Under the pieces are notes generated by a model. It searched no databases. It was not told where the DNA came from and saw nothing but the letters and a program-made list of their open reading frames with translations. A stretch of DNA of 64,000 nucleotides from Kitasatospora sp. MAA19 (GTDB lineage Bacteria; Actinomycetota; Actinomycetes; Streptomycetales; Streptomycetaceae). Both the position numbers and the translations under genes were made by a program. The stretch spans positions 248,001-312,000 of the forward strand of contig NZ_JARXYZ010000003.1 of NCBI RefSeq assembly GCF_029894125.1. Direction: 5' to 3'. This document shows positions 1 through 9,147 of this stretch, in pieces. Within the stretch, counting starts at the first letter, position 1. Each line of letters starts with the position of its first letter.

Positions 1-1783
1 CGTGCGCGGCGAAGGCGGTGAGCACGCGCTGGTCGGCGGCCGGCAGCCGGCGGCCGGTGAGGACCAGGACGGCGTCCGCGCCGACCGGGACCTCGGTGGT
101 CTCGCTCTGCCCGTCGGCGTCCTCCTGGTGCTCGGTCTCGGAGTGGGCGAGCACCTCGCCGTCGACCCGGGAGAGCAGGGCGACGGCCTGCATGCCGAAG
201 GCCGTCCGGGACTTCTCCATCAGGGCGGACAGGGCGTCGGCGCCGCGCAGCACGCTGCCGGCCAGGGTGGAGAGGGTCTCGGCCTCGGCGGTGGCGCGGG
301 CGGCGCGGGTGGTGAGCCGGCTGGCGTGGTCGACCACGGTGGAGACGGCGAGCGCGACGGCGGCGAAGACGACCAGGGCGACGATGTTGTTGGTCTCGCC
401 GATGGTCAGGGTGTGGATCGGCGGGATGAAGTAGTAGTTGAGCAGCAGCGAGGCGGCGACCGAGGCCAGCAGGGCGGAGGTGGCGCCGCCGAGCAGGGCG
501 ACGATGACCACGCCGAGCTGGAAGATCAGTGCGTCGGTGGTGAGGTTGATGCTCTCGTGCGCCTGGGAGAGGATCGCGGTCAGCAGCCAGGGCACCACGA
601 GGCCGGCGACGTAGCCGGCGATGGTGCGGCGCCGGGAGTGGCGGCGGCCGAGCGAGGGCAGCCGGCCGCGGCCGGTGAACTCGTGGGTGACCATGTGGAC
701 GTCGATGTCCTCGGAGGCGTCCACGGTGGTCTCGCCGATGCCGGGGCCGGTGAGGAAGCGGTTGATCCGGCCGCGACGGCTGGTGCCGAGCACCAGCTGG
801 GTGGCGTCGTGGGCGCGGGCGAAGGCGAGCAGCGAGGTGGGGATGTCGTCGCCGACCACGACGTGGTAGCTGCCCCCGAGGGTCTCCACCAGCTGCCGCT
901 GCTGGGCGAGCGCACCGGAGGAGGCGCCGGCCAGGCCGTCGCTGCGGGTGACGTGGACGGCCAGCAGGTCGCCGCCGGCGGTGCGGTCGGCGATCCGGGC
1001 GGCGCGGCGGATCAGGGTCTCGCCCTCGGGGCCGCCGGTGAGGGCGACCACGACGCGTTCGCGGGTCTCCCAGACCCGGTCGATGTTGTGGCTGGCCCGG
1101 TAGTCGCGCAGGCCCTCGTCGACCCGCCCGGCCACCCAGAGCAGGGCGAGTTCGCGCAGGGCGGTGAGGTTGCCGACCCGGAAGTAGTTGGAGAGCGCGG
1201 CGTCCACCTTCTCCGCCCTGTAGACGTTGCCGTGGGCCATCCGGCGGCGCAGCGCCTGCGGGGCCATGTCGACGAGTTCGATCTGGTCGGCCCGGCGCAC
1301 CACCTCGTCCGGGACGGTCTCGCGCTGCGGGATGCCGGTGATCTTCTGGACGACGTCGTTCAGCGATTCCAGGTGCTGGATGTTGACGGTGGTGATGACG
1401 TCGATCCCGGCGGCCAGCAGTTCGTCGACGTCCTGCCAGCGCTTGGCGTGGCGGCCGCCGGGGATGTTGGTGTGCGCCAGTTCGTCGACCAGCACGACGG
1501 CCGGTCGGCGGGCGAGCACGGCGTCGAGGTCCATCTCGTCGAACTCGGCGTCCCGGTAGGAGCGCTGGACGCGCGGCAGGACCTCCAGGCCGTCCAGCAT
1601 GCCCTCGGTGTGGCGGCGGCCGTGGCACTCGATGTACCCGACCACGACGTCGGCCCCGCGCTCCTGTCTGCGCCGGGCCTCGTCCAGCATCCGGTAGGTC
1701 TTGCCGACCCCCGGGGCGGAACCGAGGTACACCCTCAGCCGGCCGCCGCGGATGCCGGTGCCGGGGGTGAGGTCGCGGGCCAT
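1..1783 (-). CDS. kdpD: KdpD osmosensitive K+ channel sensor histidine kinase (partial)
   Basis: Membrane sensor kinase of the KdpDE two-component system, which switches on the high-affinity Kdp K+ pump. The N-terminus is complete: from the ATG at 1783 the protein opens with the KdpD domain, including a Walker A motif (GSAPGVGKT, near residue 21) and the conserved HAELAHTN-type region, here VDELAHTNIPG. A universal-stress-like domain follows (VVALTGGPEGE onward), then the four-helix membrane region with LNYYFIPP, then the start of a GAF domain. The histidine kinase core lies beyond the window edge, so about the last third is missing. It follows kdpC on the same strand after a 139-base gap, as expected for kdpFABCDE; kdpE is presumably just outside the window. 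Confidence 0.93.
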   Translation of the reverse strand, partial: MARDLTPGTGIRGGRLRVYLGSAPGVGKTYRMLDEARRRQERGADVVVGYIECHGRRHTEGMLDGLEVLPRVQRSYRDAEFDEMDLDAVLARRPAVVLVDELAHTNIPGGRHAKRWQDVDELLAAGIDVITTVNIQHLESLNDVVQKITGIPQRETVPDEVVRRADQIELVDMAPQALRRRMAHGNVYRAEKVDAALSNYFRVGNLTALRELALLWVAGRVDEGLRDYRASHNIDRVWETRERVVVALTGGPEGETLIRRAARIADRTAGGDLLAVHVTRSDGLAGASSGALAQQRQLVETLGGSYHVVVGDDIPTSLLAFARAHDATQLVLGTSRRGRINRFLTGPGIGETTVDASEDIDVHMVTHEFTGRGRLPSLGRRHSRRRTIAGYVAGLVVPWLLTAILSQAHESINLTTDALIFQLGVVIVALLGGATSALLASVAASLLLNYYFIPPIHTLTIGETNNIVALVVFAAVALAVSTVVDHASRLTTRAARATAEAETLSTLAGSVLRGADALSALMEKSRTAFGMQAVALLSRVDGEVLAHSETEHQEDADGQSETTEVPVGADAVLVLTGRRLPAADQRVLTAFAAH

Positions 1784-1922
1784 GGGCACTGCTCTTTCGT
1801 TCCTGCGAGGGCGGCCGACAGGCGTCCTCGTGCCGGGGTCGGGACGTACGGCGGCCGACCCGGGCGCGGGGATGGTGCCCCGGCCCGGGTCGGCCCGTTT
1901 CACGGATCCAGCCGTTGGCCTG

Positions 1923-2552
1923 TCACTTCTGTTCCGCGAGTGCCCGGTTGAGCAGGACGACGTTGACGCCCTCCTGGCCGAGGAAGCCGAGCGAGCGGCC
2001 TTCGGTGTACGTGCCGACCAGCTGGTTCAGCGTGTCGGCCGACAGGTTCCGGGCCTTGGCGACCCGGTTCACCTGCTCCTTGGCGTAGGCGACCGAGATG
2101 TGCGGGTCGAGGCTGGAGCCGGAGGCGGTCAGTGCGTCGGCCGGGACGCTCGCCGGGTCGACGCCGTCGAACTCGGCGACCGCGGCGCGGCGGTCGTTGA
2201 CGGCCTTGAGCAGGTCGTCGCTGTTCGGGCCGAGGTTGGAGGCGCCCGAGTTGTCGCCGGCGTAGTTGTTGGCGGAGGGCCGGGGCTGGAACCACTTCGG
2301 GTCCGGCTGGGCCTCCTCCTTCGCGTCGTCGGGGTTCTTCTTGGGGAGGTTGTAGTTCTGGCCGAGCAGGCTGGAACCGACCTCCTTGCCGTCGGACTTC
2401 ACGATCGAGCCGTTGGCCTTCTCGCTGAAGGCGACCTGGCTGATCCCGGTGACCAGCAGCGGGTAGGCGATCCCGAGGATCACCGTGAGCACCAGCAGCA
2501 CCCGCAGTGCGGTGAAGTGGGTGCGGACGGTCGTCGGCAGGGGCTTGGGCAT
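1923..2552 (-). CDS. kdpC: Potassium-transporting ATPase subunit C
   Basis: Small single-span subunit that stabilises the KdpFABC P-type ATPase and helps ATP binding. The 209-residue product has an N-terminal membrane helix (about residues 16-36, VLLVLTVILGIAYPLL), followed by the typical KdpC external domain with GSxLxGQNY-like text (GSSLLGQNY), the WFQPRPSANNY segment, the SGASNLGPNS segment and the C-terminal LGFLGQEGVNVVLLN. It is slightly longer than E. coli KdpC. It starts 14 bases after the kdpB stop, so the two are co-transcribed. All key family motifs are intact. Confidence 0.96.
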   Translation of the reverse strand: MPKPLPTTVRTHFTALRVLLVLTVILGIAYPLLVTGISQVAFSEKANGSIVKSDGKEVGSSLLGQNYNLPKKNPDDAKEEAQPDPKWFQPRPSANNYAGDNSGASNLGPNSDDLLKAVNDRRAAVAEFDGVDPASVPADALTASGSSLDPHISVAYAKEQVNRVAKARNLSADTLNQLVGTYTEGRSLGFLGQEGVNVVLLNRALAEQK

Positions 2553-2566
2553 CGGATTCTCCTCTC

Positions 2567-4681
2567 TCAGCTCAGGCCGGGGATGAACTGGACGATCAGG
2601 TCGATCAGCTTGATGCCGACGAACGGCACCACCAGACCGCCGAAGCCGTAGACCCCGATGTTGCGGCGCAGCAGGGAGCTGGCGTCGGACGGGCGGTAGC
2701 GCACGCCGCGCAGGGCGAGCGGGATCAGGCCGACGATGACCAGGGCGTTGAAGATGATCGCCGAGGTGATCGCGGACTGCGGGCTGTGCAGGCCCATGAT
2801 GTTGAGGTGGCTCAGGCCCGGGTAGACCCCGGCGAACATCGCGGGGATGATCGCGAAGTACTTGGCCACGTCGTTGGCGATCGAGAAGGTGGTCAGCGCG
2901 CCACGGGTGATCAGCAGCTGCTTGCCGATCTCGACGATCTCGATCAGCTTGGTCGGGTTGGAGTCCAGGTCGACCATGTTGCCGGCCTCCTTGGCCGCCA
3001 TGGTCCCGGTGTTCATGGCCACGCCGACGTCGGCCTGGGCGAGCGCGGGGGCGTCGTTGGTGCCGTCGCCGGTCATCGCGACCAGCTTGCCGCCCTCCTG
3101 CTCCTTCTTGATCAGGGCCATCTTGTCCTCGGGGGTGGCCTCGGCGAGGAAGTCGTCCACGCCCGCCTCCTCCGCGATCGCCTTGGCGGTCAGCGGGTTG
3201 TCACCCGTGATCATGATGGTCTTGATGCCCATCCGGCGGAGCTCGTCGAAGCGCTCCCGCATGCCCTCCTTGACCACGTCCTTGAGGTGGATCACCCCGA
3301 GGACGCGGGCCGGCTCGGCGCCGACCTTGGTGGCCACCACCAGCGGGGTGCCGCCGGCCGCGGAGATCCCGTCGACCAGGGCGGAGACCTCGTTGCCGAC
3401 CGAACCGCCGTTCTCGGTCACCCAGTTGGTGACCGCGCCGGCCGCGCCCTTGCGGACCTGGTGGACCGCCTCGGCCTCGTCCAGGTCGACGCCGGACATC
3501 CGGGTCTGGGCGGTGAACGGGACCCACGTGGCGTGCGTCAACTCGCCCTGGGCGCGGGCCCGCAGGCCGTACTCGGTCTTGGCGAGGACCACGATCGAGC
3601 GGCCCTCCGGGGTCTCGTCCGCGAGGGACGACAGCTGTGCGGCGCTGGCCAGTTCCTCGGTGGACACGTCCGGGGCGGGCAGGAACTCGGCGGCCTGGCG
3701 GTTGCCCAGGGTGATGGTGCCGGTCTTGTCCAGCAGCAGGGTGTTGACGTCGCCGGCCGCCTCGACGGCGCGGCCGGACATCGCCAGCACGTTGCGCTGC
3801 ACCAGCCGGTCCATGCCGGCGATGCCGATCGCGGAGAGCAGCGCGCCGATGGTGGTCGGGATGAGCGCCACGATCAGGGCGACCAGGACGATCATCGACT
3901 GCGGGGCGCCCGCGTAGGTGGCCATCGGCTGCAGGGTCACCACGGCGACCAGGAAGACGATGGTCAGCGAGGCGAGCAGGATGTTCAGCGCGATCTCGTT
4001 CGGCGTCTTCTGCCGGGCGGCGCCCTCGACCAGGGCGATCATCCGGTCGATGAAGGACTTGCCGGGCTCCGAGGCGATCTTCACCACGATCCGGTCGGAC
4101 AGCACCTTGGTGCCGCCGGTGACCGCGGAACGGTCGCCGCCGGACTCGCGGATGACCGGCGCGGACTCGCCGGTGATCGCCGACTCGTCGACGCTCGCGA
4201 CGCCCTCGACGACGTCGCCGTCGCCGGGGATGATCTGCCCGGCCTCGACCACCACGTGGTCGCCGAGCCGCAGCGCGGTGCCCGGGACCTCCTCCTCGGC
4301 CTGCGTGGCGGGCCAGTTGGTGAGCCGGCGGGCGACGCTCTCGGTCTTGGTCTTGCGCAGGGTGTCGGCCTGGGCCTTGCCGCGGCCCTCGGCGACGGCC
4401 TCGGCCAGGTTGGCGAAGATCGTGGTGAGCCAGAGCCAGACGGTGATGGCCCAGGCGAACACGGACGGGCTGGCGATCGCGGAGACGGTGGTGACCACCG
4501 AACCGACCTCGACCACGAACATCACCGGGTTCTTGACCATCACCCGGGGGTCGAGCTTCTTCACCGCGTCCGGCAGGGACGCGACGATCAGCTTCGGGTC
4601 GAGGAGACCGCTGGCCACTCTGTGCGGCGCGGCGGGCTCGGCCTTGTCGGCCGGTGCGGGGTTGAGCGTAGGGGTGGACAT
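2567..4681 (-). CDS. kdpB: Potassium-transporting P-type ATPase subunit B
   Basis: Catalytic subunit that hydrolyses ATP to drive K+ uptake by KdpFABC. The 704-residue protein shows the P-type ATPase signature DKTGTIT with the phosphorylated aspartate at about residue 318, the actuator-domain TGES at about 170-173 (its serine is the site of inhibitory phosphorylation in E. coli), the MITGDN and [12 protein letters not shown] motifs of the P domain, and several membrane helices at both ends. Its ATG overlaps the kdpA stop (shared base at 4681), indicating translational coupling. Length and motif order match the family. Confidence 0.97.
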   Translation of the reverse strand: MSTPTLNPAPADKAEPAAPHRVASGLLDPKLIVASLPDAVKKLDPRVMVKNPVMFVVEVGSVVTTVSAIASPSVFAWAITVWLWLTTIFANLAEAVAEGRGKAQADTLRKTKTESVARRLTNWPATQAEEEVPGTALRLGDHVVVEAGQIIPGDGDVVEGVASVDESAITGESAPVIRESGGDRSAVTGGTKVLSDRIVVKIASEPGKSFIDRMIALVEGAARQKTPNEIALNILLASLTIVFLVAVVTLQPMATYAGAPQSMIVLVALIVALIPTTIGALLSAIGIAGMDRLVQRNVLAMSGRAVEAAGDVNTLLLDKTGTITLGNRQAAEFLPAPDVSTEELASAAQLSSLADETPEGRSIVVLAKTEYGLRARAQGELTHATWVPFTAQTRMSGVDLDEAEAVHQVRKGAAGAVTNWVTENGGSVGNEVSALVDGISAAGGTPLVVATKVGAEPARVLGVIHLKDVVKEGMRERFDELRRMGIKTIMITGDNPLTAKAIAEEAGVDDFLAEATPEDKMALIKKEQEGGKLVAMTGDGTNDAPALAQADVGVAMNTGTMAAKEAGNMVDLDSNPTKLIEIVEIGKQLLITRGALTTFSIANDVAKYFAIIPAMFAGVYPGLSHLNIMGLHSPQSAITSAIIFNALVIVGLIPLALRGVRYRPSDASSLLRRNIGVYGFGGLVVPFVGIKLIDLIVQFIPGLS

Positions 4682-6345
4682 CAGGAGGAGAGACCTTCCG
4701 CGATCGGCCCGAGAGCCAGGGCCGGGAAGTAGGTGAGGCCGACGACGATCAGGATGACGCCCGACAGCAGGCCCACGAACAGCGGCTTGTGGGTGGGCAG
4801 GGTGCCCGGGGTGGCCGGGACCGGCTGCTGCTGGGCGAGCGAACCGGACAGCGCCAGGACGAAGACGATCGGCAGGAGGCGACCGAAGATCATCGCCAGG
4901 CCGAGCGCGGTGTCGTACCAGTCGGTGTTGACGGTGATGCCGCCGAAGGCCGAGCCGTTGTTGTTCGCGGCCGAGGTGAAGGCGTACAGCACCTCGGAGA
5001 AGCCGTGGGCGCCGGAGTTGAGCATCCCGGCCCGCTCCCCCGGCAGGGCCATCGCCACGCCCGTGCCGACCAGGACGATCGTCGGCGTGGTGAGGATGTA
5101 CAGCGAGGCGAACTTCATCTCCCGGCCGCCGAGCTTCTTGCCCAGGTACTCGGGGGTGCGGCCGACCATCAGACCGGCGACGAACACCGCGACGATCGCC
5201 AGCACGAGCATGCCGTACAGACCGGAGCCGGTACCGCCGGGCGCGATCTCACCCAGCATCATGTTGAAGACCGTCAGCCCGCCGCCGAACGGCGTGTACG
5301 AGTCGTGGAAGGAGTTCACCGCGCCGGTCGAGGTCAGCGTCGTCGACGCCGCGAACAGGCCGGAGGCGGCGATGCCGAAGCGCTGCTCCTTGCCCTCCAT
5401 CGCGGCGCCCGCGGCCTGCAGGGCGGTGCCCTGGTGCTGCGACTCCGCGAAGGTGATCAGGGCGGTCGAGGCGATCCAGAAGAGGCCCATCACGGCGACG
5501 ATCGCGTAGCCCTGGCGGTTGTCGCCGACCATCCGGCCGAAGGTCCGCGGCAGCGCGAACGGGATCACCAGCAGCAGGAAGATCTCGACCAGGTTGGAGA
5601 AGCCGGTCGGGTTCTCGAACGGGTGCGCGGAGTTGGCGTTGAAGAAGCCGCCGCCGTTGGTGCCGAGCAGCTTGATGACCTCCTGGGAGGCCACCGGGCC
5701 GCCCGGGATCTTCTGCACCTCGCCGCTGAGCGTGGCCACCTCGTGGAAGCCGTGGAAGTTCTGGATCACGCCGGAGGCGGCCAGGACCAGGGCGAAGACG
5801 ATCGAGATCGGCAGCAGCAGACGGAGGTTGATCCGGACGAGGTCCACCCAGAAGTTGCCGACCCGGTCCGTCCGGTTGCGGGTGAAGCCCCGGATCAGCG
5901 CGGCGACGACGGCGATGCCGACGGCCGCGGAGACGAAGTTCTGCACCGCCAGGCCCGCCATCTGCGCCAGGTGACCCATCGCGGACTCACCGGCGTAGGA
6001 CTGCCAGTTGGTGTTGGCGACGAACGAGATCGCGGTGTTCCAGGCCTGGTGGCCCTCCATCTGCGGAACGCCCAGGTTCAGCAGCAGGTAGCCCTGGAGG
6101 CGGATCAGGCCGTAGAGGAAGAGGACCGAGACGGCCGAGAAGGCCAGCACCGAGCGGAGGTACACCGGCCAGCGCTGATCGGCGTCGCCGTCGACGCCGA
6201 TCACCTTGTAGATGCCGCGCTCGACTCTGAGGTGCTTGGTGGTGGTGAGGAGCTTGGCGATGTAGTCGCCAAGGGGGCGGTAGCACAGGGCCAGGGCCCC
6301 GACCAGGGCCAGGGCCTGCAGCCAGCCCGCGAGAGTGGATCCCAT
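4681..6345 (-). CDS. kdpA: Potassium-transporting ATPase subunit A
   Basis: K+-binding, channel-like subunit of the KdpFABC pump. The 554-residue protein is strongly hydrophobic with about ten membrane segments. The selectivity-filter loops of the superfamily are visible: TNWQSYAGE near residue 114, [19 protein letters not shown] near 229, [17 protein letters not shown] near 345 and [11 protein letters not shown] near 463. It is followed by kdpB with a one-base overlap and preceded one base away by kdpF, so it sits in a tight operon. Nothing looks broken. Confidence 0.97.
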   Translation of the reverse strand: MGSTLAGWLQALALVGALALCYRPLGDYIAKLLTTTKHLRVERGIYKVIGVDGDADQRWPVYLRSVLAFSAVSVLFLYGLIRLQGYLLLNLGVPQMEGHQAWNTAISFVANTNWQSYAGESAMGHLAQMAGLAVQNFVSAAVGIAVVAALIRGFTRNRTDRVGNFWVDLVRINLRLLLPISIVFALVLAASGVIQNFHGFHEVATLSGEVQKIPGGPVASQEVIKLLGTNGGGFFNANSAHPFENPTGFSNLVEIFLLLVIPFALPRTFGRMVGDNRQGYAIVAVMGLFWIASTALITFAESQHQGTALQAAGAAMEGKEQRFGIAASGLFAASTTLTSTGAVNSFHDSYTPFGGGLTVFNMMLGEIAPGGTGSGLYGMLVLAIVAVFVAGLMVGRTPEYLGKKLGGREMKFASLYILTTPTIVLVGTGVAMALPGERAGMLNSGAHGFSEVLYAFTSAANNNGSAFGGITVNTDWYDTALGLAMIFGRLLPIVFVLALSGSLAQQQPVPATPGTLPTHKPLFVGLLSGVILIVVGLTYFPALALGPIAEGLSS

Positions 6346-6346
6346 G

Positions 6347-6436
6347 TCAGAACTTCTCCGGGAAGATCAGCGCCACGACGAGATAGCCGACGAGCGCGAC
6401 GGCCACGATCAGACCTGCGATGTTCTCCGCGCTCAC
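6347..6436 (-). CDS. kdpF: Potassium-transporting ATPase subunit F
   Basis: A 29-residue single-helix peptide ([20 protein letters not shown] and ending FPEKF) that matches the known KdpF lipid-like stabilising peptide of the Kdp complex. The start is GTG at 6436, whose last two bases are shared with the TGA of an upstream 27-codon ORF, so translation is probably coupled. The stop lies one base before the kdpA ATG. It is too short for ordinary gene callers but is placed exactly where kdpF is expected. Confidence 0.88.
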   Translation of the reverse strand: MSAENIAGLIVAVALVGYLVVALIFPEKF

Positions 6437-6516
6437 AGCTTCTCCACCCCCCGCGCGATCAGGGCGATGACGGCGAACACGGCGACCGTGACACCGACGT
6501 AGATGAGATCGGACAT
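6433..6516 (-). CDS. 27-residue membrane peptide upstream of kdpF
   Basis: A short ORF from ATG at 6516 to TGA at 6433. The product begins MSDLIYVGVTVAVFAVIALI and ends ARGVEKL: one hydrophobic helix with a positively charged C-terminus, the same design as KdpF. Its stop overlaps the kdpF start as GTGA, the coupling pattern of real operon genes in these bacteria. It is the first reading frame of the kdp operon. It could be a leader peptide, an assembly factor or a second small pump subunit; no function is claimed. Confidence 0.7.
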   Translation of the reverse strand: MSDLIYVGVTVAVFAVIALIARGVEKL

Positions 6517-6620
6517 GGGCTCCACCAGCGTGCTTCGGGAGATTGCCGCGAACGGGCCGGAGGCTTCGCGCGGCACCGGCGGACGACCGGCAGATGCAGC
6601 AAAGCAGCCGTCAGAGGCGC

Positions 6621-6681
6621 GTTATGGCTCCCTGACGCCCTCCATACGGGTGACAGCGGGACGTTGACGCGACCTTGACGC
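6621..6681 (-). promoter_or_regulatory. Putative kdp promoter with 11-bp direct repeats (KdpE-type box)
   Basis: TTGACGC occurs at 6664-6670 and again at 6675-6681, exactly 11 bp apart, with a further CTGACGC at 6632-6638. On the minus strand these read GCGTCAA repeats upstream of a CATAAC element (6621-6626) that could be a -10. OmpR-family regulators such as KdpE bind direct repeats of about 11 bp, so this is a plausible KdpE site; that is inference. The rest of 6517-6826 holds no gene. Confidence 0.5.
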
Positions 6682-6766
6682 ACGCTTCACCGGGCCGAGA
6701 CCGTCGTGATCGGGCCGAGATATCGCGGGGGTCGGGACGGCACGGGGAGGGGCCCGGGGACGCCGG

Positions 6767-6799
6767 AGGCCCCGGACGGCGGTCCGCCGTTCGGGGCCT
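6767..6799 (-). terminator. Hairpin terminator after the first KimA-like permease
   Basis: Two 16-base arms, 6767-6782 and 6784-6799, are complementary apart from one G-T pair. The structure lies 28 bases past the stop of the minus-strand permease gene and in the gap before kdp, so it probably separates the two units. Confidence 0.6.
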
Positions 6800-6826
6800 T
6801 CGTTCGTGCGTGGGGTGGGGACGCCG

Positions 6827-8872
6827 TCAGACGCTCTCCGGCGCCGGGAGCTTCTCGTACCCGCCCTTCGGGGCCGGCTCACCACGGCGCACCGCGCCCG
6901 GCGCCCGGCGCGACGGGCCGCCCGCCCGCCCGGAGGAGGTCAGCTGCCACGGCACGCTGATCACCATCACGCCCGCCGTGAACAGCAGCCGGCTCTTCAG
7001 CCACAGCGCCGACTGGTTGTGCAGCAGGTGCTCCCACCAGTGGCCGACCACGTACTCCGGGATGAACACCGCGACCGCCTCGCGGGGGCTGTCGCGGCGG
7101 TGCTCCCGCACGTACGCCAGCACCGGCTTGGTGATCTCCCGGTACGGCGAGTCCAGCACCTTCAGCGGCACCCGGACGCCGGCCTCCGTCCACTGCCGTT
7201 CCAGCTCGCCGGTGGCCTCCGGCTCCACCGCCACGGTCAGCGCCTCCAGCGAGTCCGGCCGGAACGCCTCCGCGTAGCCGAGCGCCCGCAGCGTCGGCTT
7301 GTGCAGCTTGGACACCAGCACGATCCCGTGCACCCGGGCCGGCCGCACCGACTCGGCCTCCGGGTCGTCCACCGCCAGCTCGGCGGCGACGCCGTCGTAG
7401 TGCCGGCGGATGCCGCGCATCATCAGCCACAGCACCAGCGCGGCGACCACGGCCAGCCAGGCGCCCTGGGTGAACTTGGTGAGCAGCACGATCACCAGCA
7501 CCAGCGCGGTGACCACCGCACCGAAGGCGTTGATCACCCGGGAGCGCTGCGCCGAGCGGCGCACGACCGGGTCGGTCTCGGTGGCCAGCGCCCGGTTCCA
7601 GTGCCGGACCATGCCGATCTGGGACAGCGTGAAGGAGGTGAAGACGCCCAGGATGTACAGGTGGATCAGGCTGGTGACGTTCGCGTCGTACAGCCAGAGC
7701 AGCCCGCCGGCCACCACGGCGAGCGCGATGATGCCGTTGGAGAAGGCCAGCCGGTCGCCGCGGGTGTGCATCTGCCGGGGCAGGTAGCGGTGCTCGGCCA
7801 GGATCGAGGCCAGCAGCGGGAAGCCGTTGAAGGCGGTGTTGGCGGCCAGGATCAGCACCAGCGCGGTGACCGCCTGGATCGCGTAGAACAGCACGCTGTG
7901 GTCGCCGCCGAAGATCGCCGCGGCGAGCTGGGCGATCACGGTCTGCTGGGGCGTGCTCGCGCAGTCGCCGGGGAAGCCGGTCAGCCGGCAGGCGTCGCCC
8001 TCGGTGATGTGCACCTTGGCGATCAGCGCGAGGGCGGTGATGCCGACGAACATCACCACGGCCGTGGTGCCCATCACGGCCATGGTGCGCGCGGCGTTGC
8101 GCGCCTTCGGTGCCCGGAAGGCCGGGACGCCGTTGGAGATCGCCTCCACCCCGGTCAGCGCCGTACAGCCGGAGGCGAACGCCCGCAGGCCCAGCATCAG
8201 CAGGCCGAGCCCGGCCACGGTGTCCTTGCCGTCCTCCGGGAGGATCCCGTACGAGGCGCTGGACGCCACCGGCGCGTCGCCGAGCGCGACCCGGACCAGC
8301 CCGGTGACCACCATCAGCAGGATGCCGCCGATGAACAGGTACGTCGGCGCGGCGAAGGCCTTGCCGGACTCCCGGACGCCGCGCAGGTTCATCGCCATCA
8401 GCAGCAGCACGAAGCCGACGGCCAGCTCGACCCGGTGGTCGGCCAGCGAGGGCAGCGCCGAGATGATGTTGTCCACGCCGGAGGCCACCGACACCGCGAC
8501 CGTCATCACGTAGTCCACCAGCAGCGAGGCGGCCACCACCAGGCCGGAGTTGGCCCCGAGGTTGCGGGACACCACCTCGTACGAGCCGCCGCCGCTCGGG
8601 TAGGCGTGCACCACCTGGCGGTAGGACATCACCACGACCGCCATCAGCGCGACGACTCCGGCCGCCACCCACGGGGTCAGGTACAGGAAGGCGGCGCCAC
8701 CGACGGTGAGCACCAGCAGGATCTCCTGGGTCGCGTAGGCGACCGAGGAGAGCGGGTCGGAGGCGAAGATCGGCAGCGCCAGCCGCTTGGGCAGCAGCGT
8801 CTCGCCGAGCTCCTCGCTGCGCATGGCCCGGCCGATCACGAGGCGCTTGAGCGCCTGGGGAGCGTTGAACAC
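6827..8872 (-). CDS. APC-superfamily permease, KimA/YdaO-like (probable K+ symporter)
   Basis: A 681-residue membrane protein. Twelve hydrophobic segments are preceded by the conserved LPIFASDPLSSVAYATQEIL, then SYRQVVHAYPSGGGSYEV, LLVDYVMTVAVSVASG, NLRGVRESG and ALTGVEAISNGVPAF, and followed by a cytoplasmic tail with SPYREITKPVLAYV and VVGHWWEHLLHNQSALWLK. This pattern and length match B. subtilis KimA (YdaO), a proton-coupled K+ importer of the APC superfamily; many databases just say amino-acid permease. The frame stays open to a GTG at 8968, but family alignment favours the GTG at 8872, close to the KRLVIGRAMRS motif. Its place beside kdp and a second paralogue supports potassium transport, by inference. 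Confidence 0.85.
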   Translation of the reverse strand: MFNAPQALKRLVIGRAMRSEELGETLLPKRLALPIFASDPLSSVAYATQEILLVLTVGGAAFLYLTPWVAAGVVALMAVVVMSYRQVVHAYPSGGGSYEVVSRNLGANSGLVVAASLLVDYVMTVAVSVASGVDNIISALPSLADHRVELAVGFVLLLMAMNLRGVRESGKAFAAPTYLFIGGILLMVVTGLVRVALGDAPVASSASYGILPEDGKDTVAGLGLLMLGLRAFASGCTALTGVEAISNGVPAFRAPKARNAARTMAVMGTTAVVMFVGITALALIAKVHITEGDACRLTGFPGDCASTPQQTVIAQLAAAIFGGDHSVLFYAIQAVTALVLILAANTAFNGFPLLASILAEHRYLPRQMHTRGDRLAFSNGIIALAVVAGGLLWLYDANVTSLIHLYILGVFTSFTLSQIGMVRHWNRALATETDPVVRRSAQRSRVINAFGAVVTALVLVIVLLTKFTQGAWLAVVAALVLWLMMRGIRRHYDGVAAELAVDDPEAESVRPARVHGIVLVSKLHKPTLRALGYAEAFRPDSLEALTVAVEPEATGELERQWTEAGVRVPLKVLDSPYREITKPVLAYVREHRRDSPREAVAVFIPEYVVGHWWEHLLHNQSALWLKSRLLFTAGVMVISVPWQLTSSGRAGGPSRRAPGAVRRGEPAPKGGYEKLPAPESV

Positions 8873-9000
8873 GTTGGCGAGCGTAAGTTCGGTCGGGCAC
8901 GACGGAATCCGTTGCGACGCCGGCCCGGCACGTCCCGCCGTTGAAGGCTTCCCGCAGGTCAGAGCCACTGCGGGCGGGTACGTGCCGGGCGTATCGAGGG

Positions 9001-9032
9001 CGTTAAGGGCACCCCGTTAAGACCGCGTCAAG
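9001..9032. promoter_or_regulatory. CGTTAAG/CGTCAAG repeat cluster upstream of the permease
   Basis: CGTTAAG at 9001-9007 and 9015-9021 and CGTCAAG at 9026-9032 lie in the 275-base gap between the two permease genes. The last two are 11 bp apart, as in the kdp and second-permease upstream regions, although here the motif is on the opposite strand relative to the gene. The rest of the gap (8873-9147) shows no ORF or clear promoter. Role inferred only. Confidence 0.35.
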
Positions 9033-9147
9033 ATATGAGGTTGTTATCGGATCCCGGCCGGCCGCGCCGGCCTTCGCCCCTGGTCGCTGGGGCGCCGGGG
9101 CGCTCGGGCGGCACCCGGGCTATGAGACGCAGGGGCGCCGCCCGCGG

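Noticed and set aside
8873-9147. Cyclic-di-AMP (ydaO) riboswitch upstream of the KimA-like genes
   Set aside because: No recognisable conserved core of that riboswitch could be seen here or in 10981-11365.
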